From contig CAJAXK010000402.1 in assembly GCA_903946925.1 (NCBI GenBank), positions 1-35,728 on the forward strand: a stretch of 35,728 bases of DNA, written 5' to 3'. Below the pieces are notes generated by a model. That model did not search any database. It had not been told where the DNA came from and saw only the letters and a list, made by a program, of their open reading frames with translations. Shown here in pieces: positions 1 to 7,842 of the stretch. The translations under genes and the position numbers were made by a program. This stretch comes from an uncultured Bacteroidales bacterium. GTDB taxonomy: Bacteria; Bacteroidota; Bacteroidia; Bacteroidales; UBA4417. Within the stretch, counting starts at the first letter, position 1; the number at the start of each line of letters is the position of its first letter.

Positions 1-291
1 CAGGCCAAACGTTGGATAAATTCCAACACAGATTTATCCCGCATCACCGCAATGCTAAAAAAGTACGATTCCGATCAAATGAATGCCTATCCCATAACCC
101 CAAGGATAAAAGACCCCACCCAAAACGACAAAGCACTAATTCAGCCCATCGGTGAGAAACTTATTATTGAAGAAACCTATACCAGGACAGCATATCCCTA
201 TACATCAGGCTATCATCAAGCCAAAAAAGCAAATAAAGCAAATGATCAAACCTACACCCTCGGCGACAAAATTAAACCACCCAACTCATAG
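1..291 (+). CDS. SOS response-associated peptidase (SRAP/YedK-like), C-terminal fragment
   Basis: The frame is open from the first base of the window, so this is the 3' end of a gene that begins outside it. About 96 codons remain before the TAG stop. The residues AKRWIN, then a short spacer, then MLKKYDSDQMNAYPIT match the C-terminal part of SRAP proteins (PF02586), which usually reads W-hydrophobic, then LL.PY.ad.M.aYpVs. SRAP proteins form a thiazolidine crosslink to abasic sites in single-stranded DNA through an N-terminal Cys2. That part is not in the window, so activity cannot be judged. The Lys/Asn-rich tail after the family core looks unstructured. It converges on the endonuclease gene with only 11 bases between stop codons. 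The call rests on a short match and is moderately sure. Confidence 0.62.
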   Translation, partial: QAKRWINSNTDLSRITAMLKKYDSDQMNAYPITPRIKDPTQNDKALIQPIGEKLIIEETYTRTAYPYTSGYHQAKKANKANDQTYTLGDKIKPPNS

Positions 292-302
292 CTCATAACT
301 CC

Positions 303-1490
303 CTATAACCCCGTCTTTATCACCACCTGTTGCACACTCCCATCAATCTTATAATTAATACCCTCCCCACTGCCACTAAAAGGAAACATCTTGAAATAAT
401 AATAAGTATCAGGTATTAAATTGGTAAACCAAACCAGTTGCAAACCATACAGTACATTTTTATCCATTGGGCCGGTTAGTATTGGAATCCCATCCACAGG
501 ATTCTGTATATCCGCGTATCCAACAATACTGGCACGGATCAAATACCCATCAGGTAATAACCCACCAGTCGCATCCGTCCATTCCAGTTTAATATTATGC
601 GCACTAAATTCCGCAGCATGATTTGTTGGTTCAGGTAAAATACCAATGCTTTCCCCCCAAATCATTTCAGCATATTCAGGATGGTCAATAAACGGATTTC
701 TATTATGCTGTAGCGTGTTGTAAATGGTATTGTTCCTATCAATCTCTTTCTGGCTAACCTGGTCAAGCGAGTTCCAGTTTAGCAGCATAGTAATAAACCA
801 ATTCTCAAAACAGGGGTAAGTAGTACCATTCATAACAGCATCGCCGTAAGGGTCAAGCGTTTGCCATGTGGCAATCCTGCTTTCATAACGTGTAGCCATA
901 TAAAAATAATTCCGGGCCAAATCCCCTTTAAACTCATCCCTCGGTTCAAACACCACACCAGTATAACCCGCTGTGCTGCAAGGCCCCAATTTGCTCCCAT
1001 TCTGCGAAACCCATGTTGGTACACTTACCACACCATACGGATAATTGTTTCTTCTGGTATTCACATAACTATCCACAGGGCACAGGTGAAACAAATCCGT
1101 GTACATCGTATCACTCTCAACAGCCCCCATCCAGCTCTTTGGGAACGAATGTTCCCTATTATAACAAGCCCCCTCATAACCAGGAGTAGTAGCACACTGG
1201 TTACTCCCAAAGTAAAACACATAAGGCGGATTGCCATTCAAACTCCCATCCTGTACATCACTATAAAAGTCCCACACCGTCCCATTAGGCTTATCATCCG
1301 TAGTATAAAAAGCCGTCCACAAATAATCATAACTAAACTTAGTATGCCCCCTAATTATATGGCCCAGTGCACTTTTCAACGGCGCACCGCTCAACCCCGC
1401 CGCCCCATCATAATAACCGGCAGGCACCTGTCCCAACACCGAAACGCTGCCAAACAACAAAAAAACACAACCACATAGTAATTGTTTCAT
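303..1490 (-). CDS. Secreted endonuclease I family nuclease (EndA/NucM type) with C-terminal Fn3-like domain
   Basis: This is a 395-residue exported, probably non-specific DNase of the endonuclease I family (PF04231). The start is placed at the ATG giving MKQLLCGCVFLLFG, a good signal peptide ending near residue 21. An upstream in-frame ATG at 1613 would put 41 extra residues before the signal sequence and is less likely. The family signature is clear: NREHSFPKSWM at about residues 111-121 carries the catalytic His (about H114), and DLFHLCPVDSYVN followed by RRNNYPYG (about 133-153) carries the second conserved block. Residues from about 285 to the end look like a fibronectin type III-like beta domain (EWTDATGG...PDGYLI, then ...PDTYYYFKMFPFS), common in secreted Bacteroidota nucleases. 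A role in extracellular DNA degradation or nutrient use is inferred. Confidence 0.9.
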   Translation of the reverse strand: MKQLLCGCVFLLFGSVSVLGQVPAGYYDGAAGLSGAPLKSALGHIIRGHTKFSYDYLWTAFYTTDDKPNGTVWDFYSDVQDGSLNGNPPYVFYFGSNQCATTPGYEGACYNREHSFPKSWMGAVESDTMYTDLFHLCPVDSYVNTRRNNYPYGVVSVPTWVSQNGSKLGPCSTAGYTGVVFEPRDEFKGDLARNYFYMATRYESRIATWQTLDPYGDAVMNGTTYPCFENWFITMLLNWNSLDQVSQKEIDRNNTIYNTLQHNRNPFIDHPEYAEMIWGESIGILPEPTNHAAEFSAHNIKLEWTDATGGLLPDGYLIRASIVGYADIQNPVDGIPILTGPMDKNVLYGLQLVWFTNLIPDTYYYFKMFPFSGSGEGINYKIDGSVQQVVIKTGL

Positions 1491-1613
1491 CATAAAATCC
1501 CTTAATATCAACTCGGGCATGTATCCATAAGAAGTCAAATGAGCCAACAGCAAAAATAATATAAAACCCCAAACAATTCTCCTATCCCACTCATCCCCAA
1601 AAACACTTTCCAT

Positions 1614-1937
1614 TTATAATCATTATAAATTAGAGCAATTTGTTGAGCATGGTAATTTTTATTTTACTTTTGGTTCACGTTTTCAAAACTTGTTTAGTAT
1701 TAAGGGCAAAAACCATTTGTTATTATTTGTTGCTGGTTGTTTTCGTATAAATCATTAAGTCAAATGATTGGATTCAAATATCGCAATTGCTTGCTTTACA
1801 GATACAAAGCAATTACTCAATTTCAACTAATACCAAATACCAAATGAACACCACTGATTGTTTTTACAGATATGTTGGCGACATGCAGTGATCGACTTGC
1901 TAATTTCAAAATTCCTACTCAACTATAAAATGCATAA
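1614..1937. other. Intergenic region with two short inverted repeats
   Basis: No gene was recognised in these 324 bases between the divergent endonuclease and CFI-box genes. Two inverted repeats stand close together. AATCATT/AATGATT (1750-1756 and 1763-1769) has a 6-base loop, and TTGCTTT/AAAGCAA (1791-1797 and 1806-1812) has an 8-base loop. They could be operator half-sites or weak hairpins controlling the divergent genes. No TAnnTTTG box with a good partner was found. Confidence 0.35.
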
Positions 1938-2633
1938 ATGGAATCAATTGACAAATCTAAATTCTGGAAACACCTTCAAGCAATTTGGGAAGTTGAAAGT
2001 GAATATAATTCTTCGCAAAATCCTTGGTCGTCATTAACAAATATTCAAAATGCCAATAAGAAAGAGTCGGGCGAAAAAAAATACAATCAGCGAATATTTG
2101 AACTTCAGAAACATACAGAAGAACTTGTTGGCAGAACGCTAACAATTAAAGCAACTGTAAGACAGATTGACGAAAAGAAGATCGAAGTAGAAGTTGACTA
2201 TGCACTTACGATAAGAAAGCCCACTTTTTTTAATGAAGGTGAATCAACTTCTGCTAAACTTGTCTTCACCTACGATGAAAGCTTAAAGAAAACTTTGCTC
2301 ACAATAAATATTGGTGACACCGTTCGTATTGAAGGGAAACTTCTTTTTATTAACTCAAAACGTCTATGTCCATCATTACAATTGACAGCAATTGAAAAAA
2401 AATCTGGATGCTTTGTTGCAACAGTTTGCTACGGTAATCACAACGCTCCTGAGGTGTTATTATTACGTCAATTCAGAGATGAAAAATTGCTAACTAACAC
2501 TTTCGGCAAGACTTTCGTTTCTTTTTATTACTTCGTTTCTCCTAAAATAGCGAATGCAATTTCAAAATCAGATAGACTAAAATATTTCTTTAGACAATTT
2601 ATTTTGCAGCCAATTGTCCGTAAATTAGAATGA
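1938..2633 (+). CDS. CFI-box-CTERM domain protein with OB-fold-like N-terminal half
   Basis: This 231-residue protein has no signal peptide. Its last ~70 residues match the CFI-box C-terminal domain: CFVATVCYGNHNAPEV, then LLRQFRDEKLL, FGKTFVSFYYFVSP, and a closing FRQFILQPIVRK. That domain is a Cys-Phe-Ile/Val-started module found at the end of many unrelated bacterial proteins and its function is not established. The middle (about residues 60-150) is beta-rich, with EELVGRTLTIKATV and GDTVRIEGKLLFINS. This resembles an OB-fold nucleic acid-binding module, but that is a structural guess. The first 50 residues are polar and probably helical. It stands alone, about 200 bases before the NACHT gene, on the same strand and with similarly A+T-rich codon use. 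A link to defence is only contextual. Confidence 0.7.
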   Translation: MESIDKSKFWKHLQAIWEVESEYNSSQNPWSSLTNIQNANKKESGEKKYNQRIFELQKHTEELVGRTLTIKATVRQIDEKKIEVEVDYALTIRKPTFFNEGESTSAKLVFTYDESLKKTLLTINIGDTVRIEGKLLFINSKRLCPSLQLTAIEKKSGCFVATVCYGNHNAPEVLLLRQFRDEKLLTNTFGKTFVSFYYFVSPKIANAISKSDRLKYFFRQFILQPIVRKLE

Positions 2634-2833
2634 TCAAAATAGAAAATATACCTGTCTCCAACTGCAAGCTACCCTCAAGCCGGGTTTCGGCACTTCGTTC
2701 ACAGGGAAGCAGATATTTAAAATGCTGCACTTTGCAGGAAGCTCGGTAGAGTTAACCCTGGCCTGTATGTGAAGTTAGAACGTTTCCTTTAATTTTAGAC
2801 ACACCGAATTAAATCATACTAATTATAAAATCT
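2634..2833. other. GC-richer spacer with hairpin-forming sequence
   Basis: The 200-base gap between the CFI-box and NACHT genes has visibly higher GC (about 2655-2795) than either gene. It holds small self-complementary stretches such as CTGCA-ctt-TGCAG near 2734-2746 and GCCG-ggttt-CGGC near 2678-2690. No reading frame is supported. It resembles the structured spacers that accompany mobile cassettes, but no integron attC core pair was found. Confidence 0.3.
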
Positions 2834-4708
2834 ATGGAACCAATTACGATTAAGATTTTGGAAACAACAGCGAAAACTATTTATAGTTTTTTGCTTAAAG
2901 GGACATTTTCTGAAATTAAAAGGACAATTAAAGAATATAATGGTTCTAAGTTAATCACAAAGCAAGATGAATTTGAAAAAGCTGTTATTAAAGAATTGCA
3001 AGAAACTTATACTTGGGCTTCGAGGGACTTATTCAAAAATCATAACAATAATGATGGCATTTATGAAAGATATGTTCATCTAGATTTGTATCTTACACCG
3101 AGAAGACTTCATAGTAGTAGAAATGAAGTTGCGGATAAAAAACCAATAAAAGAAGTACTAATCTCCAAAAAGAACAACCTAGCAATTTTAGGACAACCTG
3201 GTAGTGGCAAAACTACCTCAATGAAATATATTTTCAATTCTATCTTACTGGATCCAGAATTCTTAGATGGGGTATACTTCTATCCTATGATAATAAGACT
3301 AAGAACTTTAAATGAATCTAATTCTTATTTGGGGAATCATCAAAGTGGTGGTATTTTTGAACTTCTGTGTGATAAATTTAATTTAAACTTTAACTTTGAT
3401 GCTATACCAAAAGAAGAAAGAGAAAAAACAAAAAAAATGTTTGTTAGAGATGTTGTTCCAAACATACTAGACTCTTTGAAAATATTATTAATATTAGATG
3501 GTTTTGATGAAATTGGAAGTGATAAAATAAGAAATTTGGTTATAGAAGAAATTCAAGAATTAAGTAAATCTCTCAATTATGTAAATTATATCATTACTTC
3601 TCGTAGTGCGGACTTTCCATATCAAATTGAGAATCTTGAAAAATTAGAGATTAGCGAAATAGATGACGACCAACTTAAAACATTTGCAAATAATTGGTTC
3701 GAAAATGAATTAATTGCAACACAATTTTTGCATGAATTAATAAAAAAAACGCCCTATAAAGATTTTTACCGCCGACCTCTTTTATTAACTCATTTAGCTT
3801 CTATTTATTCCAAATCAAAAGAAATACCAGATAAACCCAAATTAATATATCAAACAATAATTAATCTAATTTTAAAAGAATGGAATGAAATGCAAAATGT
3901 TAAGCGCAGTTCTAAATATTCAAGTTTCTCCATAGACCGAAAAAGGGAATTTCTTTCTTGTCTTGCTTTTCATCTAAAGCTAAAGTATAATAAGGCTTTT
4001 TTTTCAAGGGAAGAATTATTTAATGTTTATCAATTAATACATAAAAGGTTCAGCCTTCCAAACGATGAAGTTGATGTCGTGTTAGACGAAATTGAATCGC
4101 ACAATGGAATATTAATCAAATCAGGCTATAACTCTTTTGAGTTTTCTCACTTAACAATTCAAGAATATTTAACAGCTGATTATATTGTTAGAGGCGGAAC
4201 TATTCGCTTAACTATTGATGAACTTCTATTGATACCTAATGAATTAGCTATATCTATTTCACTCTCTTCTGAGCCAAGTCTGATGCTTTATGAAATATTA
4301 ATAGAAAAGATTTTGACTAAAACTTTTAATACCGACTTTGTTATCAAATTCTTTAATAGAATCAATTTAGAGAATCCTGATTTTTCAAATGAACCAATTT
4401 TAGGTGTATCATTGTTATATGCTTTCACTAAACATATCGATATTGAAAGAGATAGCAAAGCAGACAGTGCAACAAAATCTCAGAATCTCAATAGCAAGCT
4501 AAAATTTCAGGACTTTATTTATAAGAATAATTTAAATGCAAAAATTGAAATGGTGCTAGAATATTATAGTATCGATAATGAAAAATTGAATACTGAATTT
4601 GATAACTATATAGGACTTAGGAAAAAGAAACACATTACAGACGAAATACTTAGGTTTAAATTGCCAAAATATCTAATTTGCAAAAAGGAATTTATTTCAA
4701 GTAACTAA
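2834..4708 (+). CDS. NACHT-domain NTPase, bacterial NLR-like (candidate anti-phage defence protein)
   Basis: This 624-residue protein is a STAND NTPase. The Walker A motif GQPGSGKTT is at residues 120-128 and Walker B LILDGFDE is at 219-226, with the extra acidic residues typical of NACHT. A sensor-like ITSRSADF is at about 254-261. Residues 300-345 contain the RRPLLLTHLASIY helix seen after NACHT domains, and FEFSHLTIQEYLTADYI near 436-452 is the usual end of the winged-helix part. The first ~100 residues are helical and match no effector I know. The C-terminal ~170 residues are also unassigned, and no LRR or TPR repeats are visible. Some bacterial NACHT proteins sense phage and trigger abortive infection (established for the bNACHT group); such a role here is inferred. 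Codon use is strongly A+T-rich compared with the pigment genes, which suggests horizontal transfer. Confidence 0.88.
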   Translation: MEPITIKILETTAKTIYSFLLKGTFSEIKRTIKEYNGSKLITKQDEFEKAVIKELQETYTWASRDLFKNHNNNDGIYERYVHLDLYLTPRRLHSSRNEVADKKPIKEVLISKKNNLAILGQPGSGKTTSMKYIFNSILLDPEFLDGVYFYPMIIRLRTLNESNSYLGNHQSGGIFELLCDKFNLNFNFDAIPKEEREKTKKMFVRDVVPNILDSLKILLILDGFDEIGSDKIRNLVIEEIQELSKSLNYVNYIITSRSADFPYQIENLEKLEISEIDDDQLKTFANNWFENELIATQFLHELIKKTPYKDFYRRPLLLTHLASIYSKSKEIPDKPKLIYQTIINLILKEWNEMQNVKRSSKYSSFSIDRKREFLSCLAFHLKLKYNKAFFSREELFNVYQLIHKRFSLPNDEVDVVLDEIESHNGILIKSGYNSFEFSHLTIQEYLTADYIVRGGTIRLTIDELLLIPNELAISISLSSEPSLMLYEILIEKILTKTFNTDFVIKFFNRINLENPDFSNEPILGVSLLYAFTKHIDIERDSKADSATKSQNLNSKLKFQDFIYKNNLNAKIEMVLEYYSIDNEKLNTEFDNYIGLRKKKHITDEILRFKLPKYLICKKEFISSN

Positions 4709-5021
4709 TAGTATTGGAAATTAAATCTACTGATAACAGGCTTTTGATAATTTATAAACTTTCGGTGGATAAGTAAGTAATAATTGCTTTTTCTCAACTT
4801 CGTAGTGTGTAATGATGTAAAGTCTCAGTCTCCTACACTTTCCCATTTCCAGCCATTGTTCAATACCCAATAAGCCTCCAATTCCGAAAAAACCATTTTC
4901 AAATAACCATTTCCCAATAACTATTTTCCCCTTCCCCCCACCCACACAGGCAGTGCCGGATCGCTCCATGTACGTTTTCCTGTCATGGTTATTGCAATTG
5001 CTGTCCATACATCCCACCCAA

Positions 5022-5178
5022 TAAGGCACACTGTCGGCGATAAGCCATCCCACAAAAACCCAACGCAATTATGCCGCCAGTAAGCCTTCCCAACGCTCCC
5101 CAGCGTAAGGCATATTGTCGCTGTGCAAGCCAACCCACAAAAACCCGACCCAAATTTGCACACCGCCAACAAGCCTTG
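5022..5178. repeat. Imperfect direct repeat, two copies about 85 bp apart
   Basis: Copy 1 (about 5022-5090) and copy 2 (about 5106-5178) share the same order of blocks. These are TAAGGCA.A.TGTCG, then AAGCCA.CCCACAAAAACCC, then CCGCCA..AAGCCTT. The 13-base block CCCACAAAAACCC begins at 5049 and again at 5134. The spacing grows by a few bases toward the 3' end, so the copies are diverged. They may be a dispersed non-coding repeat family or remnants of a mobile element. Confidence 0.7.
5084..5111. repeat. Hairpin-forming inverted repeat between the two 85-bp copies
   Basis: GCCTT and ACGCT on the left pair with AGCGT and AAGGC on the right, around a CCCC loop and with one 4-base bulge. It lies at the junction of the two direct-repeat copies. 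No T-run follows on either strand, so a terminator role is not favoured. Confidence 0.55.
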
Positions 5179-5352
5179 CATCAGCAAGCAATAACCCCAA
5201 ATAAGAACACATACTATTGAGATGCATTCCTTTTCCCACCGCATATCCTACAAACAATCACATCCCCAAATTTCCGACACTCATTAGCAAACAAATTTCA
5301 CCCATACAACCACCGTCACATCCAAACCATCCCCCGACCGTTCAGGCTGCAA

Positions 5353-5380
5353 ATAACCCCAATATAGATATTCTGGTTAT
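5353..5380. promoter_or_regulatory. 28-bp palindrome upstream of the ammonia-lyase gene (possible operator)
   Basis: ATAACC, two unpaired bases, AATAT, a 2-base centre, ATATT, two unpaired bases, GGTTAT: an interrupted palindrome with 11 paired positions per arm. It lies about 95 bases upstream of the -7 box of the first pigment gene. The shape suits a dimeric regulator site, but no regulator gene lies in the cluster, so function is inferred from position only. Confidence 0.35.
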
Positions 5381-5474
5381 GGTCAGGGGAGCAGGGAGTA
5401 TTTTAAAACGGTCTGATTAACAATGGCAGAAAAGAATTTTACCTGCTTATGTTTTTTAATTTCAGTAAAAATAT

Positions 5475-5499
5475 TACTTTTGTAAGTAAATTACATTTG
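5475..5499 (+). promoter_or_regulatory. Bacteroidota-type promoter (-7 boxes) of the pigment operon
   Basis: Two TAnnTTTG elements lie directly upstream of the ammonia-lyase ATG: TACTTTTG at 5475-5482 and TACATTTG at 5492-5499. The first would place transcription start near 5489 and give a leader of about 12 bases. The second ends one base before the ATG and is probably too close to be used for this start codon. No clear TTG -33 element was found at the expected distance. Confidence 0.5.
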
Positions 5500-5500
5500 C

Positions 5501-7057
5501 ATGGTTCTTTTAAACGGAAATGATTTAAATTCAAAAGTATTATATAAATTATCAACAAGCGATACAAAAATTGGGATTACTGATGAAGCCGCTGAAAAAG
5601 TAAGTAAAAGTTTTGAGTTTTTAAATTCGGTTTATTCCAACATTAACCTGTATGGTATTAATACAGGATTTGGGCCTATGGCTCAGGTTCGTATCCATGA
5701 TGATAAGCTGTTAGAATTACAATATAATCTGGTGCGTAGTCATGCTTCAGGTTTCCCGAATTATCTTGATAATTTTAGTTGTAAAGCTGTATTTGTTGCA
5801 AGACTTAATTCATTGATCAGAGGCCATTCTTCAGTAAGCCCAAATCTTATTAATCACATGGTAAACATGTATAATAATGAGATGATTCCTTGTATCCCAG
5901 TTCATGGCGGTGTAGGTGCAAGTGGCGATCTTATTCAACTTGCACATCTTGCTTTGGCTGTCATTGGTGAAGGGACAGTTTATTTCAAAGGTCAAATGAA
6001 GGATGCAACAGATGCATATTCTGCTACAGGACTTCAGCCATCCAACTTGGTTTTACGCGAAGGTTTAGCATTGATAAATGGCACTTCAGCCATGACTGGG
6101 GTTGCGGCCTTAAATATCGTGAATGCCACAACTGCCTTGGAATGGATACTTATATTTTCAGTAATGATAAATGAAGTGATGGAAGCTTTTGACGATCATT
6201 TGTCTGCTAAATTAAATGCTACTAAGAAACATTCGGGCCAAATTGAAATTGCCCGTCTTGCTCGCGAATTATTAAAAGGATCAAAACTTATCCGGGTTCG
6301 GAACAATCATTGGGATAAAGAAAAATCAGATAATTTCTTTAAAGAGAAAGTTCAGGAATATTACTCTTTGCGGTGTACCCCTCAGATATTAGGCCCTGTT
6401 TATGACACTCTTTCAAATGCTGCTAATGTAATTGATAGCGAACTGAATTCAACCAGCGATAATCCTATAATCGATTTTGAAACTGAAAACGTTTTTCATG
6501 GAGGTAATTTTCATGGCGATTATATTTCACTCGAAATGGACAAATTGAAACTGGTTTTAACGAGAATGAGTATGCTTTCGGAAAGACAATTAAACTATCT
6601 TTTAAATAATAGGCTTAATGGGAAATTACCATCTTTTATAAACCTGCAAACATTAGGACTTAATTTTGGCTTACAGGGTTTACAGTTTACGGCAACTTCA
6701 ACCACAGCTGAAAATCAGACATTGTCCACTTCGTCTTACATTCACAGTATTTCAAGTAATAATGATAATCAGGATATTGTAAGCATGGGTTTTAATTCGG
6801 CATGTTTAACGGCTCGTATTATTGAAAATACTTTTGAAGTAATTTCTATTCAGGCGGCGGCTGTTCTACAAGCTGTTGATGCACTTGCTTTAAAATCTCA
6901 TTTATCTGATTATAACCGTAGTGTATATGACGAATTGAGAATTATATTTCCTATAATAACTAACGACAGATCCACCAGCCATGAACTCGAATTGTTAAAA
7001 GATCACCTGAAAAAAAATGGAAGGAACCTTATCGGGTTTAATGAGATCTCAGATTAA
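5501..7057 (+). CDS. Aromatic amino acid ammonia-lyase (HAL/TAL family), aryl starter formation
   Basis: This 518-residue protein belongs to the MIO-dependent lyases (PF00221), which eliminate ammonia from His, Phe or Tyr. The self-cyclising Ala-Ser-Gly triad is at residues 140-142 within GGVGASGDLIQLAHL, and the catalytic Tyr is Y51 in YGINTGFGPM. Length fits bacterial HAL/TAL. The selectivity pair at residues 80-81 is Ser-His, as in histidine lyases and also in some bacterial tyrosine lyases, so substrate cannot be read from it. Its position as first gene of an aryl-polyene cluster, without hut genes nearby, argues for tyrosine ammonia-lyase making 4-coumarate. The CoA ligase at 27686 would then activate the product. 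Its own promoter lies just upstream, and the reductase gene follows 48 bases later. The family is certain; tyrosine as substrate is inferred. Confidence 0.9.
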   Translation: MVLLNGNDLNSKVLYKLSTSDTKIGITDEAAEKVSKSFEFLNSVYSNINLYGINTGFGPMAQVRIHDDKLLELQYNLVRSHASGFPNYLDNFSCKAVFVARLNSLIRGHSSVSPNLINHMVNMYNNEMIPCIPVHGGVGASGDLIQLAHLALAVIGEGTVYFKGQMKDATDAYSATGLQPSNLVLREGLALINGTSAMTGVAALNIVNATTALEWILIFSVMINEVMEAFDDHLSAKLNATKKHSGQIEIARLARELLKGSKLIRVRNNHWDKEKSDNFFKEKVQEYYSLRCTPQILGPVYDTLSNAANVIDSELNSTSDNPIIDFETENVFHGGNFHGDYISLEMDKLKLVLTRMSMLSERQLNYLLNNRLNGKLPSFINLQTLGLNFGLQGLQFTATSTTAENQTLSTSSYIHSISSNNDNQDIVSMGFNSACLTARIIENTFEVISIQAAAVLQAVDALALKSHLSDYNRSVYDELRIIFPIITNDRSTSHELELLKDHLKKNGRNLIGFNEISD

Positions 7058-7105
7058 AAAAATTACTGTCTTTAAACATAATCTAGTCGAAAAAATATTA
7101 TTTAA

Positions 7106-7831
7106 ATGAAATACGCTATAGTGACCGGGGGTTCCAGAGGTATTGGTAAAGCAATTGCTATTAAGTTAGCATCACTGAGCTACCATCTACTCATTAATTA
7201 TCAATCAAATGATGCCGAAGCTTCGAAAACTAAATATGAAATTGAAGCTACTGGTGGTGAAGCCACTTTATTGAAGTTTGATGTGTCGAATAAACAGGAA
7301 GTTGAAAACTCATTGACAGTTTGGCTAAATAGAAACCCGGATGCGTTTATCGAAATACTTGTGAATAATGCAGGTATTAAAGATGATGTTTTAATGATGT
7401 GGATGACTGACCAGCAATGGGATAGCGTAATCAATACCAACTTGAACAGCTTTTTCTATGTTACCCGCACCATATTGAATAAGATGCTGATGCAGAAATA
7501 TGGCAGGATCATAAATATGGTTTCATTGTCGGGATTGCGCGGCCTTCCGGGGCAAATGAATTATTCAGCTGCCAAATCAGGCGTCATCGGAGCAACCAAA
7601 GTTCTCGCACAGGAAGTGGCACGCCGTGGAATAACCGTAAATGCTATTGCTCCTGGGTTTATCAAAACTGATATGACCAAGGATTTAAATGAAAAAGAAC
7701 TGAAATCACTAATACCAATTCAGCGCTTCGGAACACCAGAAGAAGTTGCTGAATTAACTGCCTTCATTGCTTCTGAAAAGGCATCATATATTACTGGTCA
7801 AACTATCTCAATCAACGGGGGGATATATTAA
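7106..7831 (+). CDS. fabG: 3-oxoacyl-ACP reductase (FabG-type SDR)
   Basis: This 241-residue short-chain dehydrogenase should reduce the 3-ketoacyl-ACP made in each elongation round, using NAD(P)H. TGGSRGIGKA at residues 8-17 is the cofactor loop, NNAGI near 89 is the structural motif, and the catalytic Ser, YSAAK Tyr/Lys and the following VNAIAPGFIKTDMT are all intact. The closing GQTISINGGIY is typical of FabG. It is the only ketoreductase in the cluster, so it must serve all ketosynthases here unless the housekeeping FabG also helps. It lies 48 bases after the lyase and 11 bases before the first ketosynthase, so it is probably in one transcript. Confidence 0.92.
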   Translation: MKYAIVTGGSRGIGKAIAIKLASLSYHLLINYQSNDAEASKTKYEIEATGGEATLLKFDVSNKQEVENSLTVWLNRNPDAFIEILVNNAGIKDDVLMMWMTDQQWDSVINTNLNSFFYVTRTILNKMLMQKYGRIINMVSLSGLRGLPGQMNYSAAKSGVIGATKVLAQEVARRGITVNAIAPGFIKTDMTKDLNEKELKSLIPIQRFGTPEEVAELTAFIASEKASYITGQTISINGGIY

Positions 7832-7842
7832 AAAAAATAAAT

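Larger units (their letters stand above)
4709..5500. other. Long intergenic region between NACHT gene and pigment cluster
   Basis: This is about 0.8 kb without a believable gene. Several minus-strand frames are open here, but their Gly/Trp/Cys-rich translations come from a repeated GC-richer sequence and are not coding-like. The region holds an imperfect 85-bp direct repeat (5022-5178), a hairpin (5084-5111), a 28-bp palindrome (5353-5380) and the promoter of the ammonia-lyase gene, which are listed separately. Confidence 0.6.

Noticed and set aside
861-1478. A 205-codon plus-strand frame opposite the endonuclease
   Set aside because: It lies wholly inside the endonuclease gene on the other strand and its Ile/Thr/Pro/Arg-rich translation matches no family. 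The endonuclease motifs are unmistakable.
2634-2833. Possible integron attC site between the CFI-box and NACHT genes
   Set aside because: GTTAGAAC near 2775-2782 looks like one core site, but no matching RYYYAAC core was found at the left, and no integrase gene is in the window.
4727-5257. Three open minus-strand frames of 62-113 codons
   Set aside because: Their translations are rich in Gly, Trp and Cys, start in different frames of the same repeated GC-rich DNA, and have no recognisable domain. They are by-products of the 85-bp repeat.
5217-5420. A 67-codon plus-strand frame before the pigment cluster
   Set aside because: The translation is Pro/Asn/Ile/His-rich, low in complexity, and crosses the palindrome and repeat-bearing sequence.
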